Shown here piece by piece: positions 9,377 to 17,322 of a stretch of 64,000 nt of DNA. Position 1 is the stretch's first letter. Every line of letters begins with the position of its first letter. Made by a program: the position numbers and the translations under genes. A model generated the notes under the pieces. That model saw nothing but the letters and a program-made list of their open reading frames with translations. It searched no databases and was not told the origin of the DNA. Source of the stretch: Vibrio splendidus (GTDB lineage: Bacteria; Pseudomonadota; Gammaproteobacteria; Enterobacterales; Vibrionaceae); NCBI RefSeq assembly GCF_001557875.1, contig NZ_LNRF01000001.1, forward strand, positions 1,302,001-1,366,000, written 5' to 3'.

Positions 9377-11856
9377 GCAGCCCTATTTCGCTCATAGAAG
9401 AGCTGAAGAAAGGTGGTTACGATTCATGCCTAATGACAAGCTACTCTATTAACTTTGCATTCTATGAAGAGTACCTTCTTCGAAAAATGCAAATTGCTGG
9501 TGTGACAAATCATTTACTGTTCATTGATAATCGCATGTTAAAAGCGGCTATCCAGAATTTTCCACCTAAGTTTGCTGGCTACGCATACGGCATTGCACCT
9601 ATGAAATGTAACCAAGCATTTCACCCCAAAGTGTATATGCTCCTTGGTAAAAGGAAAGGTTTGCTTGTAGTTGGAAGCCACAACATGACTCTATCTGGTT
9701 TCGGCAGCAACTTAGAAGTTACAAATGTAATTAGGTTCGATGAGAAATCTAACGAAGAAGATCTTTCTATTTTTAAAGATGCTTTTCATGCGTTTGAAAT
9801 ATGGCTGAATGATTATGGGCAAAGCTCGTCTCAGATAGTTAGAGAGATGTTAGGTAAAGCCAAGACTTTAGCTCCATGGGTTAAAAAGAAGCCGAAGCTA
9901 CCTAGTAGCAATAGCTTCCTGTTTTCATCCTCTTCCAATAAAGAATGTCTTTGGAGAAGCCTCCAAACGCACCTACCGAAAACAGTTGACAAAACATACG
10001 GCGTTTCAGCGTTCTTTGACAGCTCGGGACAGTTCGTTTCATCTCTTTCTGAGTTTTCTGTAGCTAAACCCATCATTGCAATACAGCCTAAAAGCGTTTG
10101 CCTGAATACCACAATACTGCACAGTGGCACCGTAAAATTTGTAGATATAAAATCTATCCAACCTGATAGTATGCCAGAGTTCACAACATACGCTCATGCA
10201 AAAGCTTTAGTATTTATCGCCAATCAAGAAACATTCTTCATATCAGGTAGTGCTAATTTCAGTAGCAATGCATGGCTTAAGACTGGCAGTAATACCAATG
10301 CTGAGGCAATGCTTCTTCTCCGAAATGGAGATGCAAAGGACGCAATAATCTCAACCAACTTTTTGGATATGGTAGCGTCAGAAGAAGTACTGGAAGTAAA
10401 TAGCAAAGAGCTAAGCGAAGGCTCTACAGACACTACACATATCGAGTTGGTATTTGTTGAACTAGAACTTAACCAGTCTTTAGAAATCGAGCTCAAGGAT
10501 AGCCATAGAGGTTGTCAGCCGTTTTACAAGGATGAGTTTGGTGACTATTACCAAATTGAACATACTCTAGAAAATCAGGTCATTATTATATCTGAGCAGT
10601 TGTTAGACTGCGGGAAACTGATCTACCTACTCCTTAATGAAAAGTTAATCGCTACTGTCGTTACACATAACGTCCCCTCGCTAGAAAAACTATGTGAGTC
10701 TTCTGAAGAACGCCAGTTAAGACAGGCTGTTTCATCATTAAGTACTGATTACCCTCAATTTGATCTTCTATTTAACTGCATTGAGAAGCTAACACCTCAA
10801 TTACGCCGCCCTGTCGGTACATCTGAAAAATATATACCACAAACTCATGGTGATACGAATGAGAGAGATTCGCTCATTGTTAGCATTGATCAAGAAAACT
10901 ACGCTCACACCAAGTCAGGAAGGCGTGCCATATCGTCGGATGGTTTAAACCTAATCTTAGATATGTTTCTTCATGCCATACCTTCTATCCAGCCAGGCAG
11001 CAATTCTCTATATAGAGAAGACCATTTAGGACGCAATGAGGAAGAACTTGTCGGAACAGATGATGAAGATACCGCTGAAAACCCAAGTATTTCTCCTGAG
11101 CAAGTAGAATATGTACATAAAAAGCTCATGAAAATACTTAATAAGCTTGAAAAGGTATATGTTTCGAACTCGGATAATGAAGCCAATAAAATGAGCTTTC
11201 TACTAATGGCCTTCGTTGTAATTCATAACCTTAGCCGTCACGAGTTTATTGTCGGTTCGCATGAAATCAAGGTACAGCCGACTAAAGACAATGCCAACAA
11301 AACAAAACCAATAGTTGATGAGAAGCACCTTAAAAAACTTAGAGAGATCTCTTTTTTCCGTTTCTTTAATGAAAAAGAATCTCCAATTCAGATCCTCAAT
11401 GACAGTGAAAACATCTACAACAGCAACGAATACACCCAGTTGTTAGCACACGTCTCGTGGTTGCTTTTTAAGTTAGGCATAAGCTATAGCGACGCTCCAC
11501 GGCTATCAAATAGTGATAAAGAATGCGAAATCATTCACTGCGCAAACGCTCAAATGCTTTTCCTGATGCAAAGGTTAGATGGTGATGAAAAGGCTTTTAA
11601 AACTGCGGAAAGCTTACTTGAAAGTGATTCATCGAGCGCTTTAGAGTGGTTACACAGGTCAATGTCGGAAACTGAACTGTTACTTTATGAAGACAGGCTC
11701 CCTTATAAAGGATATCAATTAGCGAAATCAAATCTCGCTGGCTTTAACGGATTCTGCTTCGTTGATAAAAAAAGGAATAACAGGCCATCGGTACAACTTG
11801 CTACTGTAGGTTCGAACTTAACATTTTCCCGAAAATCCTTAGATATTGTATTTTGA
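9373..11856 (+). CDS. Phospholipase-D-fold protein, probable nuclease
   Basis: 827-aa protein with two PLD-superfamily half-sites. The first is HPKVYML at 84-90 followed by GSHNMTLSG at 101-109. The second is HAKALVF at 275-281 followed by GSANFSSNA at 292-300. Both keep His, Lys and the GSxN element, but the Asp of a strict HxKx4D motif is Leu or Ile, as in many PLDc_2-type nucleases. The two halves would form one active site that hydrolyses phosphodiester bonds; DNA is the likely substrate in a defence setting. Residues ~360-827 are not recognised. The gene overlaps the 551-aa gene by 4 bp, making a two-gene unit behind the WYL regulator. Confidence 0.8.
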   Translation: MSSPISLIEELKKGGYDSCLMTSYSINFAFYEEYLLRKMQIAGVTNHLLFIDNRMLKAAIQNFPPKFAGYAYGIAPMKCNQAFHPKVYMLLGKRKGLLVVGSHNMTLSGFGSNLEVTNVIRFDEKSNEEDLSIFKDAFHAFEIWLNDYGQSSSQIVREMLGKAKTLAPWVKKKPKLPSSNSFLFSSSSNKECLWRSLQTHLPKTVDKTYGVSAFFDSSGQFVSSLSEFSVAKPIIAIQPKSVCLNTTILHSGTVKFVDIKSIQPDSMPEFTTYAHAKALVFIANQETFFISGSANFSSNAWLKTGSNTNAEAMLLLRNGDAKDAIISTNFLDMVASEEVLEVNSKELSEGSTDTTHIELVFVELELNQSLEIELKDSHRGCQPFYKDEFGDYYQIEHTLENQVIIISEQLLDCGKLIYLLLNEKLIATVVTHNVPSLEKLCESSEERQLRQAVSSLSTDYPQFDLLFNCIEKLTPQLRRPVGTSEKYIPQTHGDTNERDSLIVSIDQENYAHTKSGRRAISSDGLNLILDMFLHAIPSIQPGSNSLYREDHLGRNEEELVGTDDEDTAENPSISPEQVEYVHKKLMKILNKLEKVYVSNSDNEANKMSFLLMAFVVIHNLSRHEFIVGSHEIKVQPTKDNANKTKPIVDEKHLKKLREISFFRFFNEKESPIQILNDSENIYNSNEYTQLLAHVSWLLFKLGISYSDAPRLSNSDKECEIIHCANAQMLFLMQRLDGDEKAFKTAESLLESDSSSALEWLHRSMSETELLLYEDRLPYKGYQLAKSNLAGFNGFCFVDKKRNNRPSVQLATVGSNLTFSRKSLDIVF

Positions 11857-12660
11857 GAATTATCGAACCCCAGTAGTGGAATACTAAATTTGGCCACCTT
11901 AACTAGCGATTTGCAAAGCCCTAGATAATCCATAATTTGCTAATTTAGTAGTTTCACTAACACAAAATTGTCCGTGCGGGATGCCTGCTCTGCCTTAGCT
12001 TCTACTTTCAAGTGTTTTCGTGTCAATGATGGTCTACAAGCGGGACTTCAGCTACAATAGGCTTAGGTAAGAGAAGGATTAGTCGAATTGAAAAAGCCCT
12101 TCCACCCGCTCTATAGCCGAATTAATGTAGGTACTTCGGGAGAAGTTTAAAGTTAGAGCGACTGCGAAAAGCGTATATACAAAAAGGTAATTCGGTGATA
12201 ACACGCCCTCACTTGTGGGGGCGTTTTTTATTTGCAGATTTTGATCTCTAATCTAAGGGAGTTAGTTGATTAAAGTTTATCTGCTTTTCTCAGCATGATG
12301 TTCTTTGTTAACAGCCACTTGACCAACATTTTTGAATATAGTCGCGTTAAAAGTTCGGTTAACAGTTTAATTTTACTCCATAGCTAAACATCTTGAATCA
12401 GATCCAGTAGAACATAATCCTTATCTAAAATTGAATACGTTGCTCTAGAAGTTTACGAATAGCCAATGTTCTATTAAGAGGCAGTTCGATTCAGATCGTA
12501 ATCAATTATTCACAGAGTCTATATAATGTTGTTTTTACGAACATAATTCCAATTAAAAGGTAGCCTTCGATGGTAACTAGGTTGCCCGAAGTCTAACTAG
12601 TGCTCTGATCTACATGGGCTTACTACTGATTCAGCCTTCAAAATTCTTTTCTTATGATCA
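11857..12660. other. Non-coding zone after the PLD gene
   Basis: No credible gene is seen on either strand. The only clear element is the terminator hairpin at 12203-12229. Between a weak TACAAT -10-like hexamer at 12053-12058 and that terminator lies about 160 bp that includes a small perfect hairpin (ACTTC-GGGA-GAAGT). It could be a small RNA, but support is thin. The remainder to 12660 is AT-rich with nothing I can assign. Confidence 0.4.
12203..12229 (+). terminator. Rho-independent terminator
   Basis: Nine-base stem ACGCCCTCA/TGGGGGCGT (one T-G pair) with a CTTG loop, followed by a run of six T. It is the first strong terminator after the PLD operon (350 bp away) and could also end a small transcript starting in the gap. 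Confidence 0.75.
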
Positions 12661-12930
12661 TTTCATGCCAGCTTAATGAACCGAACAAGCAAAAACACCA
12701 GTTTAATAGGCTAACTTGTGAAAAACATCAGATTAAATGCAGCCAAAGGGAAAAGTATCAGATTAAGAAGCTAGTTTGAGAAAAACATCAGAGTAAATGT
12801 AGCCAAAGGGAAAAGTATCAGATTAAGAAGCTAGTTTGAGAAAAACATCAGAGTAAATGCAGCCAAAGGGAAAAGTATCAGATTAAGAAGCTAGTTTGAG
12901 AAAAACATCAGAATAAGAGGTTTGAAAGAG
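12661..12930. repeat. 60-bp tandem repeat made of two related 30-bp halves
   Basis: From 12721 the sequence repeats every 60 bp: 12721-12780, 12781-12840, 12841-12900, then a partial unit to ~12930. Each unit is a 30-bp half starting AAAAACATCAGA and ending AGCCAAAGGG, then a 30-bp half starting AAAAGTATCAGATTAAG and ending CTAGTTTGAG. Copies differ at one or two positions. Two more diverged halves precede (12661-12690 and 12691-12720), sharing CCAG-TTAAT. Every half contains an (A)TCAGA-TAA-like core. It has no unique spacers, so it is not CRISPR. Confidence 0.9.
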
Positions 12931-13046
12931 AGTGCCACAAAAAATGAAGCTCTAGCAGGCCATTTCTCAATGATGTTCTCCTTAACTATATCAAACAGTG
13001 GCGGTTCGCTGTATGGAAGCTAAAACCGACTAATCCCTACCCTCTT

Positions 13047-13178
13047 AGTTTCCATTTTAGTTATCGCTACAAAGTTTAATAAGACTTCCAAGTTACCAAC
13101 AGTTTCCAACTTAGTTACCCTAAACATGATTTCCAAACGATTGATAAAGAAAGATCACAAGTTTCCATCTTAGTTATC
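13047..13178. repeat. Dispersed TTTCCA-TTAGTTA direct repeats
   Basis: Three copies of a 19-bp motif, AGTTTCCATNTTAGTTATC-like, lie at 13047-13065, 13101-13119 and 13160-13178. Weaker relatives begin near 13083 (ACTTCCAAGTTACC) and 13130 (ATTTCCAAACGATT). All are in the same orientation at irregular spacing, in DNA without genes. The pattern resembles clustered protein-binding sites, for example transposase sites at an element end, but no transposase gene is in the window. Confidence 0.6.
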
Positions 13179-13210
13179 TGTGATCAAAGCGGCGCTAAGC
13201 AGCGAAACAT

Positions 13211-13245
13211 AACAAAAGGCGAACCAAACGGTTCGCCTTTTTGTT
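13211..13245. terminator. Orphan bidirectional terminator hairpin (GGCGAACC family)
   Basis: Perfect stem AACAAAAGGCGAACC/GGTTCGCCTTTTTGTT around an AAAC loop. No gene ends nearby on either strand, so it may be the leftover end of a gene displaced when the island arrived. The same hairpin family terminates three genes at 34.8-36.9 kb. Confidence 0.7.
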
Positions 13246-13272
13246 TTCTGAAATTCAAGATCAATAAATGGA

Positions 13273-13303
13273 TTGACCTTACCGTAAGGGAAAGGTTTAA
13301 GGT
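13273..13303 (+). promoter_or_regulatory. MerR-family (CueR-like) promoter/operator
   Basis: A -35 TTGACC (13273-13278) overlaps the palindromic element ACCTTACC-GTAA-GGGAAAGGT (13276-13296), followed by TAAGGT as a -10 at ~19-bp spacing. The stretched spacer and the ACCTT...AAGGT dyad closely match the known copA promoter bound by CueR. It lies about 35 bp upstream of the 35-aa peptide gene. The regulator gene is not in the window. Confidence 0.65.
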
Positions 13304-13336
13304 GAAATGAGTCCAATGAAGAATGAGGAAACAATT

Positions 13337-13444
13337 ATGGGATGTTGCAACAAAGCGCCAAAAGGTGGAGCCCCTCTTGGCTTGCTTCTAAAAGTCACGT
13401 TTGGGATTGGTCTTTTAGTGATTCTGCTGGCTCTGTGGCAATAG
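13337..13444 (+). CDS. 35-aa Cys-containing single-span membrane peptide
   Basis: Short ORF starting MGCCNKAPKGG, with GAGGAA 6 bp before the ATG, followed by one hydrophobic segment (~14-33, LGLLLKVTFGIGLLVILLAL) and ending WQ. The vicinal CC at positions 3-4 next to a basic stretch, together with the CueR-like promoter just upstream, hints at a role in copper or thiol stress at the inner membrane; that is inference. The clean ribosome site, dedicated promoter and coherent membrane span argue it is real despite its size. It is too far from the MATE gene to be obviously co-transcribed. Confidence 0.7.
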   Translation: MGCCNKAPKGGAPLGLLLKVTFGIGLLVILLALWQ

Positions 13445-13523
13445 GATAGTTATCCAGCACTAGGTTTGAAGCTAAGACGTGGCGGTATATATCAGAGCAA
13501 CTTGAACTCTATAAATCCAATGC

Positions 13524-13552
13524 TTGACCCTATACGGTAAGGTGTTTATATT
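13524..13552 (+). promoter_or_regulatory. Probable MATE-gene promoter with palindrome
   Basis: TTGACC (13524-13529) and TATATT (13547-13552) are 17 bp apart. Between them lies an imperfect dyad, ACCCTATACGGTAAGGT (13527-13543). It partly recalls the CueR-like element 250 bp upstream but has normal spacing, so regulation by a MerR-type protein is only a possibility. Confidence 0.45.
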
Positions 13553-13638
13553 GTCGCCCGCCCAACGGGGCACATCCTAAAATGCACACCGGCCATCCTG
13601 CCATCATTCGTGTATTTATATTGGTGTTGTGAACTTCC

Positions 13639-15021
13639 ATGCTAACGAAACTTCGTCCTTTTACTCGTGAATCGGGTGCGCTGATGCACCTTTCGGTTCC
13701 AATCATTTTGACTCAAATAGCTACCCAAGCGATGGGATTTGTCGATACGACAATGGCTGGCCAAGTCAGCCCTGCCGATCTTGCCGCTATTGCACTTGGC
13801 ACTAGCCTTTGGATTCCTGTATTGCTGCTACTGCGTGGGGTGATTATGGCATTAACGCCTGTTGTTGCTTACCACCGCGGCGCACGTGATTTCCAAAGCA
13901 TCTCTGTCGAGTTCTTCCAAATGGTATGGCTCGCATTAATAGCGAGTGTACTGCTCATCGCTTACCTAGTGAGTGCTAAACCGATCTTAGAATGGATTGG
14001 GGTTGCAGCTGAAATCATCCCTATCGGCAGCGACTATGCGTTTGCCCTAGCCTTTGGTGTGCCGGGTATTGCCCTGTTCTACACTTTGAATGGCTTTTGT
14101 GAAGGTATGAACAACACCAAAGTACCGATGATCATCTCCGTGGTTGGTCTGTTGGTAAATATTCCGGTCAACTACGTGCTTATTTACGGTAAGTTTGGCT
14201 TCCCTGAAATGGGTGCGGTGGGCTGTGGCTGGGCGACAAGCTTGGTGTATTGGCTAATGTCGGGAATGCTGTATTCCTACATTAAAGGTCATCACCACTA
14301 CAAAACTATTATTAGCTTTGCAGACGCTAAGCCAAAAGCAAAAGAGATGCTTCACCTTCTAAGATTAGGTTTACCTATCGGGATGAACATCGCGGTATGT
14401 GGCAGTATCTTTGCGGTAATCGCTCTGATGATCGGCCGTATTGGTGCTGAGAACGTGGCAGCGGCGCAAATTGCACTTAACATCTCGAGCCTAACTTACG
14501 TGATTCCGATGAGTATCTCATTTGGTATTACGATTCGTGTTGGGCATGCACTAGGCGAGAAAGACGAACTTGGCGCGATTGAGCGCAGTAAAGTCGGTAT
14601 TTTAGTTGCAGCTTTGATTTCACTGCTTTCGGTTGCGATGTTCCTGCTGTTCCCTGAGTGGATAATTAGGCTTTACACCACCGACCCTGCAATCAGCGCA
14701 ACAGCAGCGGTATTGTTGACCTTTACGGCGATGTACCAATTCAGCGATGCATTGCAAACGTCTGCTAACGGCGCATTACGTGGCTATAAAGATACTAAGA
14801 TCCCGATGATCTTAGCCATCGCTTCATACTGGGGCTTGGCACTACCACTCGGCATGGTGTTAGGCTTAACAGACCACATTGTTCCTGCAATGGGTGAAGA
14901 AGGCTTCTGGATTGGTATTCTGACGGGCTTGAGCGTTTCAGCGACACTGATGTTAATTCGCTTGCGATACATAATTAGGAAGCGTGACTTGCCACCAGCA
15001 GATGTTGCAATAGCAAGCTAA
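13639..15021 (+). CDS. MATE-family efflux pump, NorM-like
   Basis: 460-aa integral membrane protein with about twelve hydrophobic segments and MATE hallmarks: MGFVDTTMAGQVSPADLAAIALG near the N-terminus, GLLVNIPVNYVLIYGKFGFPEMGAVGCGWAT in the middle, and GALRGYKDTKIPM near residue 380. Length equals that of Vibrio NorM (about 460). It would export cationic drugs or dyes in exchange for Na+ or H+. It stands alone between a probable promoter at 13524 and a terminator at 15043. Several MATE paralogues exist in vibrios, so I give no symbol. Confidence 0.92.
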   Translation: MLTKLRPFTRESGALMHLSVPIILTQIATQAMGFVDTTMAGQVSPADLAAIALGTSLWIPVLLLLRGVIMALTPVVAYHRGARDFQSISVEFFQMVWLALIASVLLIAYLVSAKPILEWIGVAAEIIPIGSDYAFALAFGVPGIALFYTLNGFCEGMNNTKVPMIISVVGLLVNIPVNYVLIYGKFGFPEMGAVGCGWATSLVYWLMSGMLYSYIKGHHHYKTIISFADAKPKAKEMLHLLRLGLPIGMNIAVCGSIFAVIALMIGRIGAENVAAAQIALNISSLTYVIPMSISFGITIRVGHALGEKDELGAIERSKVGILVAALISLLSVAMFLLFPEWIIRLYTTDPAISATAAVLLTFTAMYQFSDALQTSANGALRGYKDTKIPMILAIASYWGLALPLGMVLGLTDHIVPAMGEEGFWIGILTGLSVSATLMLIRLRYIIRKRDLPPADVAIAS

Positions 15022-15042
15022 GATAGACAAATAATCTAATAC

Positions 15043-15084
15043 AAAAAAGCGCGTTATTGCCATTTGGTAATAACGCGCTTTTTT
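15043..15084. terminator. Bidirectional terminator between MATE pump and prepilin
   Basis: Thirteen-base stem GCGCGTTATTGCC/GGTAATAACGCGC with an A-run before and a T-run after, placed between two convergent genes. It serves both strands. Degenerate relatives occur at ~16067-16104 and ~17255-17298. Confidence 0.85.
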
Positions 15085-15134
15085 ATCTAATTCGAATAAG
15101 CTTTATTCCAACTAGAATCGTTTAGCTGCTCTGG

Positions 15135-15698
15135 TTAACATTCGTCGTTCACTACACGAACGGTACATTCACAACCATCAACTGGACATTCATTTCCGGT
15201 AACTCGCCCACCAAAAGAGTCATAGATAACATAACAACCAGCAGGCAAAGCATCATCAGTTAGATTGTTGCTATTAAGGTCTGCTTCACTAAATGAATGA
15301 GTGTATCCGACAACAGTGTGCCGATTTCCTACAGCCGATGTTAAATTGTCATCTTCGGATAACGTAAGAAAATCGATCATCTCGAGTTTGTTACCTTCAT
15401 CCCCTTCACTTTCAGGGCAAAGTGTTCCCCAGTCGACTTCAACTCTACCAATACCAAAATCGATTACGTAGTTGCTCTGGTCACCTGGGTTTGTTGCGTC
15501 AGGATCAAGCCCTGCGATAATAGCTTTAGAAGTCACTTGCGTGATCACGCCTTCCATCGCACCCGCAACACCTTCAAGTACCGCTTCTCTCGCTGATTCT
15601 TGAATACCAAGGAATCTTGGAGCCGCAGTTACTGCCAACACTCCGAGTATCACGATCACGATGATTAATTCCATTAAAGTAAATCCGTTTTTCTTCAT
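15135..15698 (-). CDS. Type IV prepilin-like protein (MSHA-type)
   Basis: 187-aa prepilin. I start it at the ATG at 15698 (MKKNGFTLMELIIVIVIL), not at the longer in-frame start, because the short basic leader ending in Gly5 followed by FTLMELIIVI is the exact prepilin-peptidase cleavage site with Glu at mature +5. The hydrophobic N-terminal helix and the RFLGIQESAREAVLEGV segment resemble MshA-like pilins. Five Cys residues lie in the C-terminal part, at CYVIYDSFGG, NECPVDGCECTVRV and the final DEC, which suggests disulfide-stabilised loops. It is isolated from any pilus assembly cluster here, so it may be a minor or accessory pilin. Confidence 0.85.
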   Translation of the reverse strand: MKKNGFTLMELIIVIVILGVLAVTAAPRFLGIQESAREAVLEGVAGAMEGVITQVTSKAIIAGLDPDATNPGDQSNYVIDFGIGRVEVDWGTLCPESEGDEGNKLEMIDFLTLSEDDNLTSAVGNRHTVVGYTHSFSEADLNSNNLTDDALPAGCYVIYDSFGGRVTGNECPVDGCECTVRVVNDEC

Positions 15699-16254
15699 GA
15701 CATCCACATCAGTTTGTAACTTAAATATTCGATAAGTAAATAATTTGTCATTAACTATACATCGCAAAGAGAACACATAAAACATCCTCAATGAGAAACA
15801 GGTAAAGCAAATATAAGTCGATTGTTGACTCTATACTTTGTCGATTTGACCAGAAGCCTTGTCGCATAGGGTATGAGTAATCATTGAAGCTCCGATACAA
15901 CGAAACAAAAACCAGTAAGATACAGATAATGTTTAATCTATTTATTCGAGCTAACGCAAGTTAAGCAAGCTGAGATTTGAACTGTTTTAGTCTCACCCAT
16001 TTCTTAAACGTCTTCACACACTGACAATTCAACAGACAACTAGGCACACTTCTAGGAACGAAATGAAAAATCGCGTATTGCCACTGCCAATAACGCACTT
16101 TCATAAATCGATATTGATCTAATTACTTACAGAATTAAAGTTATTAACTGTTAGAACGAAAATTCTTTCAATGTTCACCGATGTAAATATGTGGAACCCA
16201 AATTTTTTGTTAGATTTACATCTTAGGTCGTCATAATAATTATTTTTGGTTGAG
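15699..16254. other. Intergenic stretch without a gene
   Basis: AT-rich DNA carrying the upstream region of the prepilin gene and a degenerate hairpin (GCGTATTG at 16073-16080, CAATAACGC at 16088-16096). Read on the minus strand it is followed by a T-rich run and probably terminates the outer-membrane gene at 16255. Nothing else is recognised. Confidence 0.5.
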
Positions 16255-16851
16255 TTAAAAAGCAACCTTATAGTTTAAAAAATATTGTTCTTCATCATTA
16301 CTGATCATATTAACACCAAGCCTGAACCTATGGCGACCATGTTGATATCCGACGAACAGATCTGTCGATAAACTGTCAAGATATTCACTACCATATTGTG
16401 AGGAGTAAAAAGGATCTAGACCAAGGTGGAAATTATCTGCAAACTTATAACGAGTATACCAACCCAATGTTGATGTCATATCATAATCATCTTGTACTTC
16501 ATTATTTGTGTACCCTAGCATTGCAACTGGATATATAACTAAGGAATCTAACTTAAATGTCATAATATAACCAGCACTCACATTTCTAACATCGCTATTC
16601 CCTCCGACTTCAGTGTAGAAGCCTTGGCCATCTTTCATATTTGCATATGTTAATTTTAGTTTATCGAAGCCATCTTTTGACTCCAATAAAGCCAAGTGTC
16701 GGCCAGAAGCAACCCCTACGCTCATGTCTACACCTGCGGTATTAACTTCAGCCCCTAAACTACTATAGACAGCGGTGGGATCTGCCATATCGACTTTAGC
16801 TTGCAAACTTAAGCTTAATAAACTGGAGATTAAAAACACTGATTTTTTCAT
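16255..16851 (-). CDS. Outer-membrane beta-barrel-like protein
   Basis: 198-aa exported protein, started at the ATG at 16851 (MKKSVFLISSLLSLSLQA), which has AAGGCAG upstream and gives a clean signal peptide; the longer reading adds 14 non-signal residues. The mature part alternates hydrophobic and polar residues in strand-like stretches (LKLTYANM, VSAGYIMTFKLDSLVIYPVAMLGY, LGWYTRYKF, FRLGVNMIS) and ends in LNYKVAF, with the C-terminal Phe typical of outer-membrane barrels. It probably forms a small 8-10-strand barrel. The family and function are not recognised. Confidence 0.7.
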   Translation of the reverse strand: MKKSVFLISSLLSLSLQAKVDMADPTAVYSSLGAEVNTAGVDMSVGVASGRHLALLESKDGFDKLKLTYANMKDGQGFYTEVGGNSDVRNVSAGYIMTFKLDSLVIYPVAMLGYTNNEVQDDYDMTSTLGWYTRYKFADNFHLGLDPFYSSQYGSEYLDSLSTDLFVGYQHGRHRFRLGVNMISNDEEQYFLNYKVAF

Positions 16852-17322
16852 ATACTGCCTTCTTTCTAATTTCATCTTCATAGTTAATACCAATATCGAC
16901 TTCTAGATTTCCAATCTTCTCGTTCGAATCGTAATACATGTCAACGCAATACAAATTTTAATTTAATTTATAACAATCAAATGTTGATATAATCGAATTC
17001 ATAGCCTAAACAGATGGCACACCTTATTACAGATTAAACACCATCAAAACAACACCATTTATTAAATACATAAAATGAGAAATGGTAAAAGTAAATAAAA
17101 CAGTATTACTCGAAGAGAGTCCACATTAATCCCTAACGCAATATGTGGCATATTATGTTACTAGCTTGGTTATTGGGAAGCTTTACACAATTAGCGAAAC
17201 AGAATAATAAGATTCCTACCAACATTAATTAATACTATCTATAAGACTATAAATGCGAAAAAGCACGTTACTGTCATTCGGCAACAACGCGCTTCTCGAA
17301 TTGATATTTGGCTATATCATTT
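16852..17322. other. Intergenic stretch with terminator hairpin
   Basis: No gene seen. A hairpin at about 17255-17298 (AAGCACGTTACTG paired with CAACAACGCGCTT), read on the minus strand, runs into TTTTT and lies 25 bp after the DUF1254-type gene, so it is that gene's terminator. The rest is AT-rich promoter-like DNA of the barrel gene. Confidence 0.55.

Noticed and set aside
12130..12160. Fragment of 23S rRNA (ACTTCGGGAGAAG resembles a conserved rRNA stretch)
   Set aside because: The match is limited to about 13 bases of a self-complementary hairpin; flanking sequence does not match rRNA.
12661..12930. CRISPR array
   Set aside because: The whole 60-bp unit repeats, including what would be spacers; there are no unique spacers and no cas genes.
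15699..15791. Longer N-terminus for the prepilin
   Set aside because: It would place 31 residues before the short basic leader and the Gly-Phe cleavage site, which is not how prepilins are built.
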